Assembly (NCBI GenBank): GCA_028284935.1
Contig: JANQQQ010000010.1
Coordinates: 88,673-152,672 of the forward strand
DNA length: 64,000 nucleotides
Direction of reading: 5' to 3'
Source of the DNA: Croceivirga sp.
GTDB taxonomy: Bacteria > Bacteroidota > Bacteroidia > Flavobacteriales > Flavobacteriaceae
How positions within the stretch are numbered: position 1 is the first letter of the stretch; every line of letters starts with the position of its first letter. The notes under the pieces were generated by a model, which made no database searches, was not told the DNA's origin, and saw only the letters and a list, made by a program, of their open reading frames with translations. Positions 1 to 9,714 of this stretch are shown here, one piece after another. The translations under genes and the position numbers were made by a program.

Positions 1-1
1 T

Positions 2-574
2 AACAGTGTGGGCACAGGGACTTGGAATTATGCAGGTTACTTTAAATATGACCTCTTGGACAAGGAGTCCGATAAGCTCCCTTATTTTGTAGGTTCCTAT
101 TTGGGTTCCAAAAAAGTGTTCAATGTTGGCGCCGGTTTTTTCCACCATCCTGATGCATTGGCGGTGAACACCCTGGAAGAAAGGGAGTCGGTTACCCATT
201 TTGCTCTGGATGCCTTCTATGATGCCCCAATAAATGATAAGCTCGCCATTAATGCCTTGGGCGCCTTTTACAATTACAATTTTGGAGATACTGATGGGTT
301 TAACACCGGGGGTTTGGTGCCCTCCTCAGGAACCATTCTTCACGGTCAAGTGGGATTGCTTTTCAGAAAGGCCAAATTGATGCCCTACGTGACCTATAAT
401 TCCCAAAACCTGGACTTTACCCCGGAAAATAGTAACGAGGTAGGCTTTGGCCTAAATTACTTCATCAATGGTCATTTTGCCAAAATTACGGCTGAGTACA
501 GTACTGGTACGATCGGTGTTGCCGGAGCGGAATCCACTAATATATTTAGAATTCAAACACATATATTCTTATAA
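2..574 (+). CDS. Outer-membrane beta-barrel porin, C-terminal part (5' end outside window)
   Basis: The frame is open from base 2, so the start lies before the window; the visible 190 residues are the C-terminal part. They alternate short polar and hydrophobic/aromatic stretches as in transmembrane beta strands, and the protein ends in Phe-Leu after a last strand (IFRIQTHIFL), a usual end for an outer-membrane barrel. Only 11 bp separate it from the small symporter subunit, so it probably lets a substrate (likely acetate or another short-chain acid) through the outer membrane for the inner-membrane symporter. The substrate is inferred from the neighbours only. A phosphate-selective-porin-like or other porin family cannot be told apart from this fragment. 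Confidence 0.6.
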   Translation, partial: NSVGTGTWNYAGYFKYDLLDKESDKLPYFVGSYLGSKKVFNVGAGFFHHPDALAVNTLEERESVTHFALDAFYDAPINDKLAINALGAFYNYNFGDTDGFNTGGLVPSSGTILHGQVGLLFRKAKLMPYVTYNSQNLDFTPENSNEVGFGLNYFINGHFAKITAEYSTGTIGVAGAESTNIFRIQTHIFL

Positions 575-585
575 ACCAACAAATT

Positions 586-849
586 ATGTCAGAAAAACAA
601 GAAAAGGCTTCGGCCTACTGGAAAGAGAATCTGAGGTACCTGGTCATTCTTTTGGTCATCTGGTTTGCAGTGTCCTACGGCGCGGGCATCCTCTTTAAAG
701 ATGCGTTGAACAACATTAAAATAGGCGGGTTCAAACTCGGGTTTTGGTTCGCCCAGCAAGGTGCTATTTACGTATTCGTCATTTTGATTTTCGTTTACGT
801 GCGATTAATGAACAAACTGGATAAAAAATACGGCTACGACGTCGACTAA
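586..849 (+). CDS. DUF4212 small subunit of sodium:solute symporter
   Basis: This 87-residue protein has two hydrophobic segments (about residues 16-36 and 52-72) and the look of the DUF4212 / putative solute:sodium symporter small-subunit family. Members are encoded just before a VC_2705-type large symporter subunit, as here (22 bp gap). It likely sits in the inner membrane and assists the large subunit. Motifs supporting this are the SAYWKENLR-like N-terminus and the FWFAQQGAIYVF stretch. It lies in a co-directional run with the upstream porin and the downstream symporter. The family assignment is fairly secure; the biochemical role of the small subunit is not established. Confidence 0.85.
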   Translation: MSEKQEKASAYWKENLRYLVILLVIWFAVSYGAGILFKDALNNIKIGGFKLGFWFAQQGAIYVFVILIFVYVRLMNKLDKKYGYDVD

Positions 850-871
850 CTAACCAAAAACGAAAGTAATT

Positions 872-2587
872 ATGAGTGATGTACAAATTTGGACCTATGT
901 CTTGGTATTGCTGAGCTTCGGTCTCTACATAGGAATCGCAATATGGTCGCGAGCCGGTTCTACAAAGGAGTTTTACGTTGCCGGTGGTGGGGTTTCCCCC
1001 TTGGCCAACGGAATGGCCACGGCGGCAGACTGGATGTCGGCGGCTTCATTCATCTCCATGGCGGGTATCATCTCCTTCGCCGGTTACGATGGCGCTGTGT
1101 ACTTAATGGGTTGGACCGGGGGTTATGTACTCTTGGCACTGTTGTTGGCCCCCTATCTAAGAAAGTTTGGAAAATTTACGGTACCTGATTTTATTGGGGA
1201 GCGGTATTATTCAAAAACGGCGCGTATTGTAGCGGTAATCTGTGCTTTGATCGTTTCCTTTACCTATGTGGCAGGACAAATGAGGGGTGTAGGTATTGTT
1301 TTCTCCCGCTACTTAGAGGTAGATATCAATACCGGTGTGATTATTGGAATGGTCATTGTACTTTTTTATGCTGTATTAGGAGGTATGAAGGGGATTACCT
1401 ACACGCAGGTGGCGCAGTATTGCGTATTGATTTTTGCCTTCATGGTGCCCGCTATCTTTATTTCCATTCAAATGACGGGCAATCCCATTCCACAACTAGG
1501 ATTTGGCGGAACACTGTCCGATGGCTCTGGAACCTATCTTTTGGATAAACTGGATGGCCTTTCGACAGAACTTGGCTTTGCCGAATATACCAACGGCTCC
1601 AAAAGTCTGATTGATGTATTTGCCATTACCTTTGCTTTAATGGTGGGTACCGCCGGTTTACCACACGTTATTGTAAGGTTCTTTACGGTAAAGCGCGTAA
1701 AAGATGCAAGAAAGTCAGCTGGTTTGGCCTTATTGTTTATTGCCATCCTCTATACCACTGCACCAGCAGTTGCCGTCTTTGCAAGAACCAACCTTATTGA
1801 AACGGTGAGCAATAAAGAATATGCCGAAATGCCCCAGTGGTTCAAGAACTGGGAGACCACCGGTTTAATAGGCCATGATGATAAGAATGGGGATGGCGTG
1901 ATTCAATATGTTGCCAATCCAGAAGTGAATGAATTGAAGGTTGACCGTGATATTATGGTATTGGCAAATCCAGAAATTGCAAACTTGCCAGCATGGGTCA
2001 TTGGATTGATAGCAGCAGGTGGATTGGCCGCAGCGCTTTCAACAGCAGCGGGATTACTTTTGGTAATTTCCTCTTCCGTATCCCATGACTTGATCAAGAA
2101 TGTATTCAATCCCGATTTATCTGAGAAGGGAGAGCTATGGGCGGCACGTATTTCTGCTGCTGTAGCCGTTGTAATTGCTGGATATTTTGGAATCAACCCA
2201 CCAGGTTTCGTGGCGGCAGTGGTTGCTCTGGCCTTTGGTCTTGCGGCGGCATCGTTCTTCCCGGCCATTATCCTAGGAATATTCTATAAAAAAATGAACA
2301 GTAAGGGTGCTATTGCGGGTATGATTGTAGGTATTTCCCTGATGCTATTTTATATGTTGAAGTTTAAATTTGGAATATTCGATGGTGGAAAGGCAGCAGT
2401 TGCCGGATTGAAAGACGGCTGGTGGTTTGGAATCTCCCCTGAAGGGTTTGGTACCATAGCCATGCTAGTGAACTTCTTGGTTGCACTGGTTGTGAACCAG
2501 TTTACCGAGGAGCCACCCGAAGATGTACAGGAGATTGTTGAGAACATTAGAATCCCTAGTGGTGCAGGTGAAGCCTCATCGCATTGA
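872..2587 (+). CDS. Sodium:solute symporter large subunit (acetate-permease-like)
   Basis: 571 residues with about 13 hydrophobic segments and typical SSS-family features: the N-terminal AGGGVSPLANGMATAADWMS region, GQMRGVG, and VRFFTVK near residue 270. It resembles the VC_2705 family of sodium/solute symporters, related to ActP-type acetate permeases. It should import a short-chain carboxylate with Na+ across the inner membrane. The neighbours support this: the DUF4212 small subunit precedes it and two acyl-CoA synthetases follow within the same run. An insert after the mid-protein RTNLIE segment carries a charged loop (DDKNGDGV) that is probably periplasmic or cytosolic. The exact substrate is inferred. 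A hairpin terminator follows 24 bp after the stop. Confidence 0.85.
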   Translation: MSDVQIWTYVLVLLSFGLYIGIAIWSRAGSTKEFYVAGGGVSPLANGMATAADWMSAASFISMAGIISFAGYDGAVYLMGWTGGYVLLALLLAPYLRKFGKFTVPDFIGERYYSKTARIVAVICALIVSFTYVAGQMRGVGIVFSRYLEVDINTGVIIGMVIVLFYAVLGGMKGITYTQVAQYCVLIFAFMVPAIFISIQMTGNPIPQLGFGGTLSDGSGTYLLDKLDGLSTELGFAEYTNGSKSLIDVFAITFALMVGTAGLPHVIVRFFTVKRVKDARKSAGLALLFIAILYTTAPAVAVFARTNLIETVSNKEYAEMPQWFKNWETTGLIGHDDKNGDGVIQYVANPEVNELKVDRDIMVLANPEIANLPAWVIGLIAAGGLAAALSTAAGLLLVISSSVSHDLIKNVFNPDLSEKGELWAARISAAVAVVIAGYFGINPPGFVAAVVALAFGLAAASFFPAIILGIFYKKMNSKGAIAGMIVGISLMLFYMLKFKFGIFDGGKAAVAGLKDGWWFGISPEGFGTIAMLVNFLVALVVNQFTEEPPEDVQEIVENIRIPSGAGEASSH

Positions 2588-2611
2588 TTATATTTAGTTG
2601 GTTACAGAAAG

Positions 2612-2641
2612 CGGTGTGGTATATATATGCCGCACCGTTTT
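2612..2641 (+). terminator. Intrinsic terminator after symporter gene
   Basis: An inverted repeat pairs CGGTGTGG (from 2612) with CCGCACCG (to 2637) around an AT-rich loop and is followed by TTTT. It lies 24 bp after the symporter stop. It also covers the first in-frame ATG upstream of the next gene (2627), which argues that the next gene starts at 2666 instead. Confidence 0.65.
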
Positions 2642-2665
2642 CGTAATTTTAAAGAAGACCTTAAT

Positions 2666-2866
2666 ATGAAGATGAAGAAACGACATCAACAAAAATTAGT
2701 GGTATTGGGCGTTGTCCTGTTTTTTATATGGAACGTGCCCTTTATTTCCATTTTTGATGGTGATTTTCAGGTTTTGGGATTTCCCGCCTTTTATATCTTC
2801 ATTTTTTTGAGCTGGTTGTTTTCCATTATCATCACATATATCATTCTGAAAAAGTTCTATGAGTAA
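2666..2866 (+). CDS. Small two-helix membrane protein next to symporter kinase
   Basis: A 66-residue protein with a basic N-terminus (MKMKKRHQQK) and two hydrophobic helices (about residues 12-28 and 36-58). I chose the ATG at 2666 because an upstream in-frame ATG at 2627 falls inside a terminator hairpin. It overlaps the next gene by 8 bp (ATGAGTAA), so translation is probably coupled. Its size and place resemble the DUF3311-type small partners of sodium symporters, but I do not recognise the family firmly. It may be an accessory subunit of the symporter-kinase fusion that follows. Confidence 0.65.
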   Translation: MKMKKRHQQKLVVLGVVLFFIWNVPFISIFDGDFQVLGFPAFYIFIFLSWLFSIIITYIILKKFYE

Positions 2867-5534
2867 TTATGTGCTCATATTAATTATAGTAGTCTATCTG
2901 GCCCTTCTTTTTTTCTTGGCCTATTGGGCAGAAAAACAGCACAGGGGTAAATTGGTCAATAACCCCTACGTATATGTATTGTCTTTAGCCATTTATTGTA
3001 CCGCTTGGACCTATTATGGCAGCGTAGGTATAGCTTCAAGGTCTGGAATCAGTTTTTTGGCCATCTACCTGGGTCCGGTGATTGCCCTGCCCCTTTGGAT
3101 CGTTTTGATGCGGAAGATCATTAGAATTTCCAAACAACATAAAATTTCGAGCATTGCCGATTTTGTTTCGCTACGTTATGGCAATAATAGACTCTTGGGG
3201 GCTTTGGTTACCTTAGCTTGTCTTTTGGCTGTTATCCCCTATGTGTCTTTACAGTTAAAAGCGGTTTCCGAAACTTTTGCCTTGGTCTCCGATGAGAATA
3301 GCTATGTATCAACAGGTATTTGGGACGACTCCACATTTTACATCGCATTGCTCATTGCAATTTTTGTGGCTTTTTTTGGCACGCAATCCACCGATGCTTC
3401 ACAAGGCAAAAGAGGAATTATGGCCACAGTTGCTTTCGAATCAGTTCTAAAACTGGTATTCTTTTTGGTCATTGGAATTTTTGTGGTCTATGTTCTCTTC
3501 GATGGAACCACCGATCTATACCAAAAGGCGTCCTTGACCGAAAATTTTAAACAGCTAAGTTCTTTCGGAGGTTTGGAAAATGGATTTAATTGGATGTTTA
3601 CCATATGCCTTTCATTTTTCGCCATTTTTCTGCTGCCCCGGCAGTTTCATGTGGCCGTTGTAGAGAACCAGGACATCAACCACTTAAAGAAGGCCATTTG
3701 GCTTTTTCCACTCTATTTATTGTTGTTCAACATTTTTGTCATCTTCATTGCTTGGGCGGGCAACCTCAACCTTCCTGAAACGGTCAACCATGACTATTAT
3801 TCCTTGTTGCTCCCTTTACAAGAGGGGAATGCCTTTTTAGCACTGTTGGTTTTTATGGGAGGGTTTTCTGCAGTAATCTCAATGATTGTGGTTTCCACCT
3901 TGGCCTTATCCACAATGGTGAGCAATAACATCATCATACCCTACGGTTTCACAAAAAAATTGGTCGAGGGTAATCCTGAAGAAAACGCCAAGCGTATCAA
4001 AACCATTAGGCGAATTGCCATTTTCCTTTTAATTATAGTGGCTTACTTTTTTTATGTCCAATTCTCCAATCAACTTTCGCTGTATTCCATTGGTTTGATT
4101 TCTTTTGTCATCATTGCCCAACTGGCGCCTTCCTTCTTTTTGGGACTATTTTGGAGAAGGGGAACCGCCTTTGCGGCCAAAGTGGGGATTGTTGTGGGAT
4201 TACTGATTGTCATTTACACGCTATTACTGCCTATGGTTGCCCCTGGTTCGGAATTTGTAGGGAACGGTCTTTTCGGGATTGAGTGGCTAAAACCTTCCCA
4301 GTTGTTTGGATTGAATTACCTGACTGCAGAAAGTAATGCCTTTTTATGGAGCCTTAGTTTCAACTCCTTGGCGTTCGTTGGACTTTCCTTATTGGCCAAA
4401 GGAAATTATCGCGAACGCAACTATGCTGAAATGTTTGTGCATCATGAAAACTATGAAAATCTTCAAGAAGGGGCATTCATCTGGAAAGGTGAGGCCTATG
4501 TGGCGGATATTAAAAGACTGCTCAATCGGTTTTTGGGAGAACATCGGACCCAACGTGCATTGACTTTATTCAATAAAAAGTATAATATTTCCGATCAGGA
4601 GGACAAGGCTGATTCCAGATTGATCAATTTCTCCGAAAAGTTGTTGACAGGTTCTATTGGGAGTGCTTCTGCTAAAATACTATTGGCATCCGTATCCAAA
4701 GAAAAACCAATTAGCTTGGTAGAGGTTTTGAACATTTTGGAGGAGAACAAGGAGACCAAGGCAAACAACAGACTACTCATTGAAAAGTCGGAAGAACTCT
4801 CCCAAATGGCCACTAAGCTACAGTCTGCCAATGAGGAATTACGATTACAGGATAAACTCAAGGATGAGTTTTTGGATACCGTGGCCCATGAACTTAAAAC
4901 CCCAATAACCTCCATAAAAGCGGCATCCGAGATTCTTGAGGATGAAGATATGCCGTCAGAACTTCGGCAACAGTTTTTGGAGAACATTAGTAAGGATACG
5001 GATCGATTGGCCAAATTGATACATAATATTCTTGATCTTGAAAAATTATCTTCCAATCGAACCGAATTGGATATTCAAGCTCGCAAGATCAACCTAACCA
5101 TCAAAAAAGCAATAGATGGTATTGAACACATAGCCGCCAAACGTGGCGTTAGTGTTGAATTTAAGGCATCTGATTACCTCGAAGGACTTTATGATGAAGA
5201 CCGTATTCTTCAAGTGTTGACCAATTTATTGTCCAATTCCCTGAAGTTTACGGATAAGGAAAAAGGCGTAATTAAGGTCCTCTTGGAAGAAAGGGATAAA
5301 GAAATCGCCATAGCGGTAGAGGACAATGGACGCGGTATTCCGTCAGAGGACCACAATTACATATTTGAAAAATTCTATCAATCGAAGAACCAGAATACCA
5401 AAAAGCCCCAGGGAAGCGGTTTCGGTTTGGCTATTTGCAAACGCATTGTGGAAAGCCATAAAGGCAGTATTTGGGCTGAACTGGAATTTCAAGAGGGCGC
5501 GCGACTAGTGTTTACAATACCAAAAGCAAAATGA
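2859..5534 (+). CDS. Sodium symporter-histidine kinase fusion (CbrA-like sensor)
   Basis: An 891-residue hybrid. Residues 1-500 or so form a multi-helix SSS transporter-like domain. A linker with coiled-coil character (about 620-665) leads to a HisKA domain with H-box HELKTP (His677). A HATPase domain follows with N-box around Asn789, DNGRGIP and GSGFGLAICKR. This layout is known from CbrA-type kinases, in which a transporter domain senses or moves a nutrient. Here it likely senses a carboxylate and controls the acyl-CoA synthetase genes. It overlaps the response regulator gene by 4 bp (ATGA), so the pair is almost surely one two-component system. Whether the SSS domain still transports is unknown. 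Confidence 0.9.
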   Translation: MSNYVLILIIVVYLALLFFLAYWAEKQHRGKLVNNPYVYVLSLAIYCTAWTYYGSVGIASRSGISFLAIYLGPVIALPLWIVLMRKIIRISKQHKISSIADFVSLRYGNNRLLGALVTLACLLAVIPYVSLQLKAVSETFALVSDENSYVSTGIWDDSTFYIALLIAIFVAFFGTQSTDASQGKRGIMATVAFESVLKLVFFLVIGIFVVYVLFDGTTDLYQKASLTENFKQLSSFGGLENGFNWMFTICLSFFAIFLLPRQFHVAVVENQDINHLKKAIWLFPLYLLLFNIFVIFIAWAGNLNLPETVNHDYYSLLLPLQEGNAFLALLVFMGGFSAVISMIVVSTLALSTMVSNNIIIPYGFTKKLVEGNPEENAKRIKTIRRIAIFLLIIVAYFFYVQFSNQLSLYSIGLISFVIIAQLAPSFFLGLFWRRGTAFAAKVGIVVGLLIVIYTLLLPMVAPGSEFVGNGLFGIEWLKPSQLFGLNYLTAESNAFLWSLSFNSLAFVGLSLLAKGNYRERNYAEMFVHHENYENLQEGAFIWKGEAYVADIKRLLNRFLGEHRTQRALTLFNKKYNISDQEDKADSRLINFSEKLLTGSIGSASAKILLASVSKEKPISLVEVLNILEENKETKANNRLLIEKSEELSQMATKLQSANEELRLQDKLKDEFLDTVAHELKTPITSIKAASEILEDEDMPSELRQQFLENISKDTDRLAKLIHNILDLEKLSSNRTELDIQARKINLTIKKAIDGIEHIAAKRGVSVEFKASDYLEGLYDEDRILQVLTNLLSNSLKFTDKEKGVIKVLLEERDKEIAIAVEDNGRGIPSEDHNYIFEKFYQSKNQNTKKPQGSGFGLAICKRIVESHKGSIWAELEFQEGARLVFTIPKAK

Positions 5535-5896
5535 GCAAAAAAATATTGATTGTTGATGATGAACCAAACATTGTGATGTCCTTGGAGTATGCCTTCAAAA
5601 AAAAAGACTTTGAGGTATTCATTGCTAGGGATGGTACCGAAGCTTTGGAAATAGCAATGGCGGAAGTGCCCAATATTATTCTGTTGGATATTATGATGCC
5701 GAAAATGGATGGGTACGAAACCTTAAAAGCGTTACGCAAAAACAAAGAATTGAAACGGATCAAGGTCATATTCCTATCGGCCAAAAATAAAGTGGCCGAT
5801 GTGGAAAAGGGATTGGAACTTGGCGTCGATGGTTATATGACCAAACCTTTTTCCATTAAAAAGATAATTACCGATGTTGAAAAAATGATAGCCTGA
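5531..5896 (+). CDS. Single-domain response regulator
   Basis: 121 residues forming one CheY-like receiver domain: acidic pocket Asp9/Asp10, phospho-acceptor Asp53 in LLDIMMP, Ser83 in the Thr/Ser position, and Lys105 in TKPF. There is no DNA-binding domain, so output must go through a protein partner or a phosphorelay. The gene overlaps the kinase by ATGA and precedes the PrpE-like synthetase by 6 bp. A stand-alone receiver coupled to a CbrA-like kinase is unusual, since CbrB is an NtrC-type activator; the downstream effector is not visible in this window. Confidence 0.9.
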   Translation: MSKKILIVDDEPNIVMSLEYAFKKKDFEVFIARDGTEALEIAMAEVPNIILLDIMMPKMDGYETLKALRKNKELKRIKVIFLSAKNKVADVEKGLELGVDGYMTKPFSIKKIITDVEKMIA

Positions 5897-5902
5897 CCCA
5901 TT

Positions 5903-7810
5903 ATGAACTACAAAGATTTTTATTCGGAGAGTATCCAAAACGCAGAGGGCTTTTGGAAAGAACAAGCCAAGGAATTGGCATGGAACCGTTTTCCAACGGA
6001 AATATTGAATACTGCCCTAAATGGAGCAAACCAATGGTTTCCCGACGGGGAATTGAACATGAGTTATTTGTGTATTGATAGGCATATTGAAGCTGGTTAT
6101 GGTGACCAAGTAGCCATTTATTATGATTCCCCAGTGACGGATACCAAAGCGCAGATTACCTATTTGCAACTTGGGGTTGAGGTCTCCAAACTTGCAGGCG
6201 GACTTAGGAAGTTGGGTCTTCAGAAGGGAGATACTGCAATCATATACATGCCCATGATTCCACAGGCCGTTTATGCCATGTTGGCGTGTGCTAGGTTGGG
6301 GGTCATCCATTCGGTGGTTTTTGGTGGATTCGCTCCTCATGAGCTAGCCATTCGTATTGATGATTGTAAGCCAAAAGCCATCATTACGGCTTCCAATGGC
6401 ATCGAAGTCCAAAAGATAATTCCATACAAACCCTTTGTGGATGAAGCCATTACTTTGGCGAGCCATAAACCGGAGAGGGTAGTGATCTTTGATAGAAAAC
6501 TGGGGGTACACATTCCCCAAAGGGATTATGATGTGGACTATGATACCTTGGTGAGAGGTTCGGAATCCGTATCCCCCATGCAGGTATTATCTACCCATCC
6601 CCTATATATCCTTTATACATCGGGAACTACTGGAACTCCTAAGGGCATTGTTAGGGATACCGGGGGTTATGCCACGGCACTGAAGGCCTCCATGAAATAT
6701 GTATATGGAGTTGAGGAAGGGGATGTTTACTGGGCAGCAAGTGATGTGGGCTGGGTGGTTGGACATAGTTATATCGTCTACGCTCCCCTTTTGAACAGGA
6801 ATACGACCGTTCTCTTTGAAGGCAAGCCCATAAAAACCCCTGATGCCTCCACATTTTGGAGGGTCATTTCTGAGTATGGGGTTAAGGTAATGTTTACGGC
6901 GCCAACTGCTATCCGTGCCATTAAGAAGGAAGACCCAAATGGCCTCCTGTTGAAGAAATATGATTTAAGCTGCCTAGAGTATCAATTTTTAGCTGGGGAA
7001 CGATGTGATGTGGCCACTTTGGAGTGGACACAGGAAAAATTAGGGGTTCCCGTAATCGATCATTGGTGGCAAACAGAATCAGGTTGGCCCATGTTGGCCA
7101 ATATGGTAGGTGTAGAGCTTCAAACCGTAAAACCTGGATCGGCTGGCTTCCCCGTTTTTGGATACGATATTCAGATCATTGGAGAGGATGGAAACCCTTG
7201 CGGTGTAAATGAAGAGGGCTATGTTTTGGCTAAACTTCCTTTACCTCCGGGATGTCTTTTGGATGTATGGAACAATCCACAGCGCTTTTTTTCAGGGTAT
7301 TTGGAAAAGTTTTCGGGTTATTATTTCTCCGGTGATGGGGGCTATAAAGATGAAGAGGGATACGTTTATATCACAGGTCGCGTGGATGATATCATTAATG
7401 TTGCCGGCCATCGACTGTCCACTGCCGAAATGGAAGAAATAGTGGCCTCACATTCTGCGATTGCGGAATGTGCGGTCTTTGGAATTCATTGCGATTTAAA
7501 AGGACAAAAGCCCCTTGGTCTCGCAGTGCTGAAGTCCGGGACCGATATTTCCCCAGAAGATCTACAAAAGGAAGTCATACGGGATGTGCGCCGTGAAATA
7601 GGTGCTGTGGCTTCCTTCAAGCAGCTGCTTGTGGTCAACAGGCTACCTAAAACACGTTCGGGGAAGATATTGCGAAAACTGCTAAGGAACATTGCTGATA
7701 AGTCGGAATATCCCATTCCGTCCACAATTGATGATGTCGCCATTGTAGATGAAATAAGGCAAGCTTATATATCAAATAACATAGGAATTTTAAAACAACA
7801 AGCCATATGA
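5903..7810 (+). CDS. Acetyl/propionyl-CoA synthetase (PrpE-like)
   Basis: 635 residues of the AMP-forming acyl-CoA synthetase family. The P-loop-like motif YTSGTTGTPKGIVRD is of the propionate-type (PrpE) form rather than the Acs form (YTSGSTGKPKG). HWWQTESGWP follows, and the C-terminal PKTRSGKILRK holds the catalytic Lys588, which in this family is also the acetylation control site. It activates propionate (or another short acid) with ATP and CoA in the cytosol. It overlaps acs by 4 bp (ATGA), so the two are co-translated. Propionate preference is inferred from motif style; acetate or butyrate is possible. Confidence 0.85.
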   Translation: MNYKDFYSESIQNAEGFWKEQAKELAWNRFPTEILNTALNGANQWFPDGELNMSYLCIDRHIEAGYGDQVAIYYDSPVTDTKAQITYLQLGVEVSKLAGGLRKLGLQKGDTAIIYMPMIPQAVYAMLACARLGVIHSVVFGGFAPHELAIRIDDCKPKAIITASNGIEVQKIIPYKPFVDEAITLASHKPERVVIFDRKLGVHIPQRDYDVDYDTLVRGSESVSPMQVLSTHPLYILYTSGTTGTPKGIVRDTGGYATALKASMKYVYGVEEGDVYWAASDVGWVVGHSYIVYAPLLNRNTTVLFEGKPIKTPDASTFWRVISEYGVKVMFTAPTAIRAIKKEDPNGLLLKKYDLSCLEYQFLAGERCDVATLEWTQEKLGVPVIDHWWQTESGWPMLANMVGVELQTVKPGSAGFPVFGYDIQIIGEDGNPCGVNEEGYVLAKLPLPPGCLLDVWNNPQRFFSGYLEKFSGYYFSGDGGYKDEEGYVYITGRVDDIINVAGHRLSTAEMEEIVASHSAIAECAVFGIHCDLKGQKPLGLAVLKSGTDISPEDLQKEVIRDVRREIGAVASFKQLLVVNRLPKTRSGKILRKLLRNIADKSEYPIPSTIDDVAIVDEIRQAYISNNIGILKQQAI

Positions 7811-9714
7811 GTAATTATCACATAAAACATTTGGAAGAGTATTTTCAGGTTTATAGAAAATCTGTTAGGAACCCGGAAAACTTTTGGGAGGAAATTGCGG
7901 AAGAACATTTTGTTTGGAGAAAGAAATGGGACAAGGTCTTGGATTGGGATTTCTCAAAGCCCGAAATCAAATGGTTTGAAGGAGCAAAACTCAATATTAC
8001 TGAAAACTGTATTGATCGTCATATTCATATTCGTGGAGATAAGACAGCCATATTATTTGAACCAAACAATCCTGATGAAGAGGCACAACATATAACTTAC
8101 AAGGAACTCAGGGAGCGGGTATGCAAAATGGCCAATGTGTTGACGGAAAAGGGAATTAAGAAGGGGGATAGGGTGGTGATCTATCTTCCCATGATTCCAG
8201 AATTGGCTGTATCCCTTTTGGCTTGTGCGCGAATCGGAGCAGTACATTCCGTGGTATTTGCAGGCTTTTCTTCCACGGCACTTTCCACAAGAATCAACGA
8301 CTGTGGAGCCAAGATGGTACTTACCTCGGATGGTTCGTATCGTGGAGCAAAAACCATTGATTTAAAGGGTATTGTGGATGATGCTTTAAAAGATTGCCCT
8401 GATGTGGAAAGTGTTTTGGTTGCCAAACGTATCAATTCCAACATTCATATGGAAGAGGGGCGGGATGAGTGGTTGAAGCCTCTGTTGGATAAAGCCTATG
8501 GGGATTATCCACCCGAGGTAATGGATGCTGAGGACCCCTTGTTTATTTTATATACTTCAGGTTCCACCGGAAAGCCCAAGGGCATGTTGCACACCACAGG
8601 AGGGTATATGGTATATACCGCCTATACCTTTAAAAATGTGTTCCAGCATAGGGAGAATGATGTGTATTGGTGTACAGCGGATATCGGTTGGATTACGGGT
8701 CATTCCTATATTGTATATGGACCATTGGCTAATGGAGCCACTACGGTAATGTTTGAAGGCGTACCATCTTATCCTGATTTTGGACGTTTTTGGGACATCG
8801 TCCATAAACATAAAATCACACAATTCTACACAGCGCCAACTGCCATACGTGCTTTGGCCAAGGAAAACCTCAATTTTGTGAACAAATATGATTTATCCAG
8901 TCTTAAGGTTTTGGGTACCGTGGGAGAACCTATAAACGAAGAGGCCTGGCACTGGTATAACGACCATGTAGGTGAAAAGAAGTGTCCCATAGTTGATACT
9001 TGGTGGCAAACGGAGACGGGCGGTATTCTGATTTCACCCATACCTTTCTCCACACCTACAAAACCAACATATGCTACGTTACCCTTACCAGGGGTGCAAC
9101 CCGCGTTGATGGATGAGAATGGAAAAGAGATAAAGGGCAATTCCGCAGATGGAAGATTGTGCATCAAATTCCCATGGCCGTCAATGGCGCGTTCCATATG
9201 GGGGAACCATCAACGTTATAAGGACACTTATTTTTCTGCCTTTGACAATATGTATTTTACTGGTGATGGTGCGCTTCGGGATGAGGTAGGATACTACCGA
9301 ATAACCGGTCGGGTTGATGATGTCATTATTGTTTCGGGCCATAATTTGGGTACGGCGCCCATAGAGGATGCCGTCAATGAACATCCCGCAGTAGCGGAAT
9401 CTGCCATCGTTGGTTTCCCGCACGATATTAAAGGCAACGCCCTATACGGCTATGTGACCTTAAAGGAAACAGGTGAATCCAGAGATCGCGACAATTTGAA
9501 AAAGGAAATCAACCAAATGATTACGGAGCATATTGGACCGATAGCAAAATTGGATAAGATTCAGTTTACCTCTGGTCTTCCAAAAACCAGAAGTGGTAAG
9601 ATTATGAGGCGTATCCTTAGAAAAATTGCATCCAAGGATACGAGCAATCTAGGGGACACTTCAACGCTATTGAATCCGGAAGTGGTAGATGAAATTATGA
9701 AAGCCGCACTTTAA
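7807..9714 (+). CDS. acs: Acetyl-CoA synthetase
   Basis: 635 residues with the canonical Acs motifs: YTSGSTGKPKGMLHTTGGY (about residues 249-267), DTWWQTETGG and the C-terminal PKTRSGKIMRR with catalytic Lys598. It converts acetate, ATP and CoA to acetyl-CoA and AMP. It is the last gene of a plus-strand run whose members either overlap by 4 bp or lie a few bases apart, starting with the symporter kinase. Its TAA stop shares the TTAA palindrome with the stop of the convergent exonuclease gene, so the two genes end on the same four bases. Confidence in function is high. Confidence 0.93.
   Translation: MSNYHIKHLEEYFQVYRKSVRNPENFWEEIAEEHFVWRKKWDKVLDWDFSKPEIKWFEGAKLNITENCIDRHIHIRGDKTAILFEPNNPDEEAQHITYKELRERVCKMANVLTEKGIKKGDRVVIYLPMIPELAVSLLACARIGAVHSVVFAGFSSTALSTRINDCGAKMVLTSDGSYRGAKTIDLKGIVDDALKDCPDVESVLVAKRINSNIHMEEGRDEWLKPLLDKAYGDYPPEVMDAEDPLFILYTSGSTGKPKGMLHTTGGYMVYTAYTFKNVFQHRENDVYWCTADIGWITGHSYIVYGPLANGATTVMFEGVPSYPDFGRFWDIVHKHKITQFYTAPTAIRALAKENLNFVNKYDLSSLKVLGTVGEPINEEAWHWYNDHVGEKKCPIVDTWWQTETGGILISPIPFSTPTKPTYATLPLPGVQPALMDENGKEIKGNSADGRLCIKFPWPSMARSIWGNHQRYKDTYFSAFDNMYFTGDGALRDEVGYYRITGRVDDVIIVSGHNLGTAPIEDAVNEHPAVAESAIVGFPHDIKGNALYGYVTLKETGESRDRDNLKKEINQMITEHIGPIAKLDKIQFTSGLPKTRSGKIMRRILRKIASKDTSNLGDTSTLLNPEVVDEIMKAAL

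Noticed and set aside
2627..2665. Upstream ATG extension of the small membrane protein
   Set aside because: It falls inside the terminator hairpin of the symporter gene; the ATG at 2666 fits better.
3320..3550. Shadow reading frames within large genes
   Set aside because: They lie in other frames of strongly supported genes and lack any domain features.
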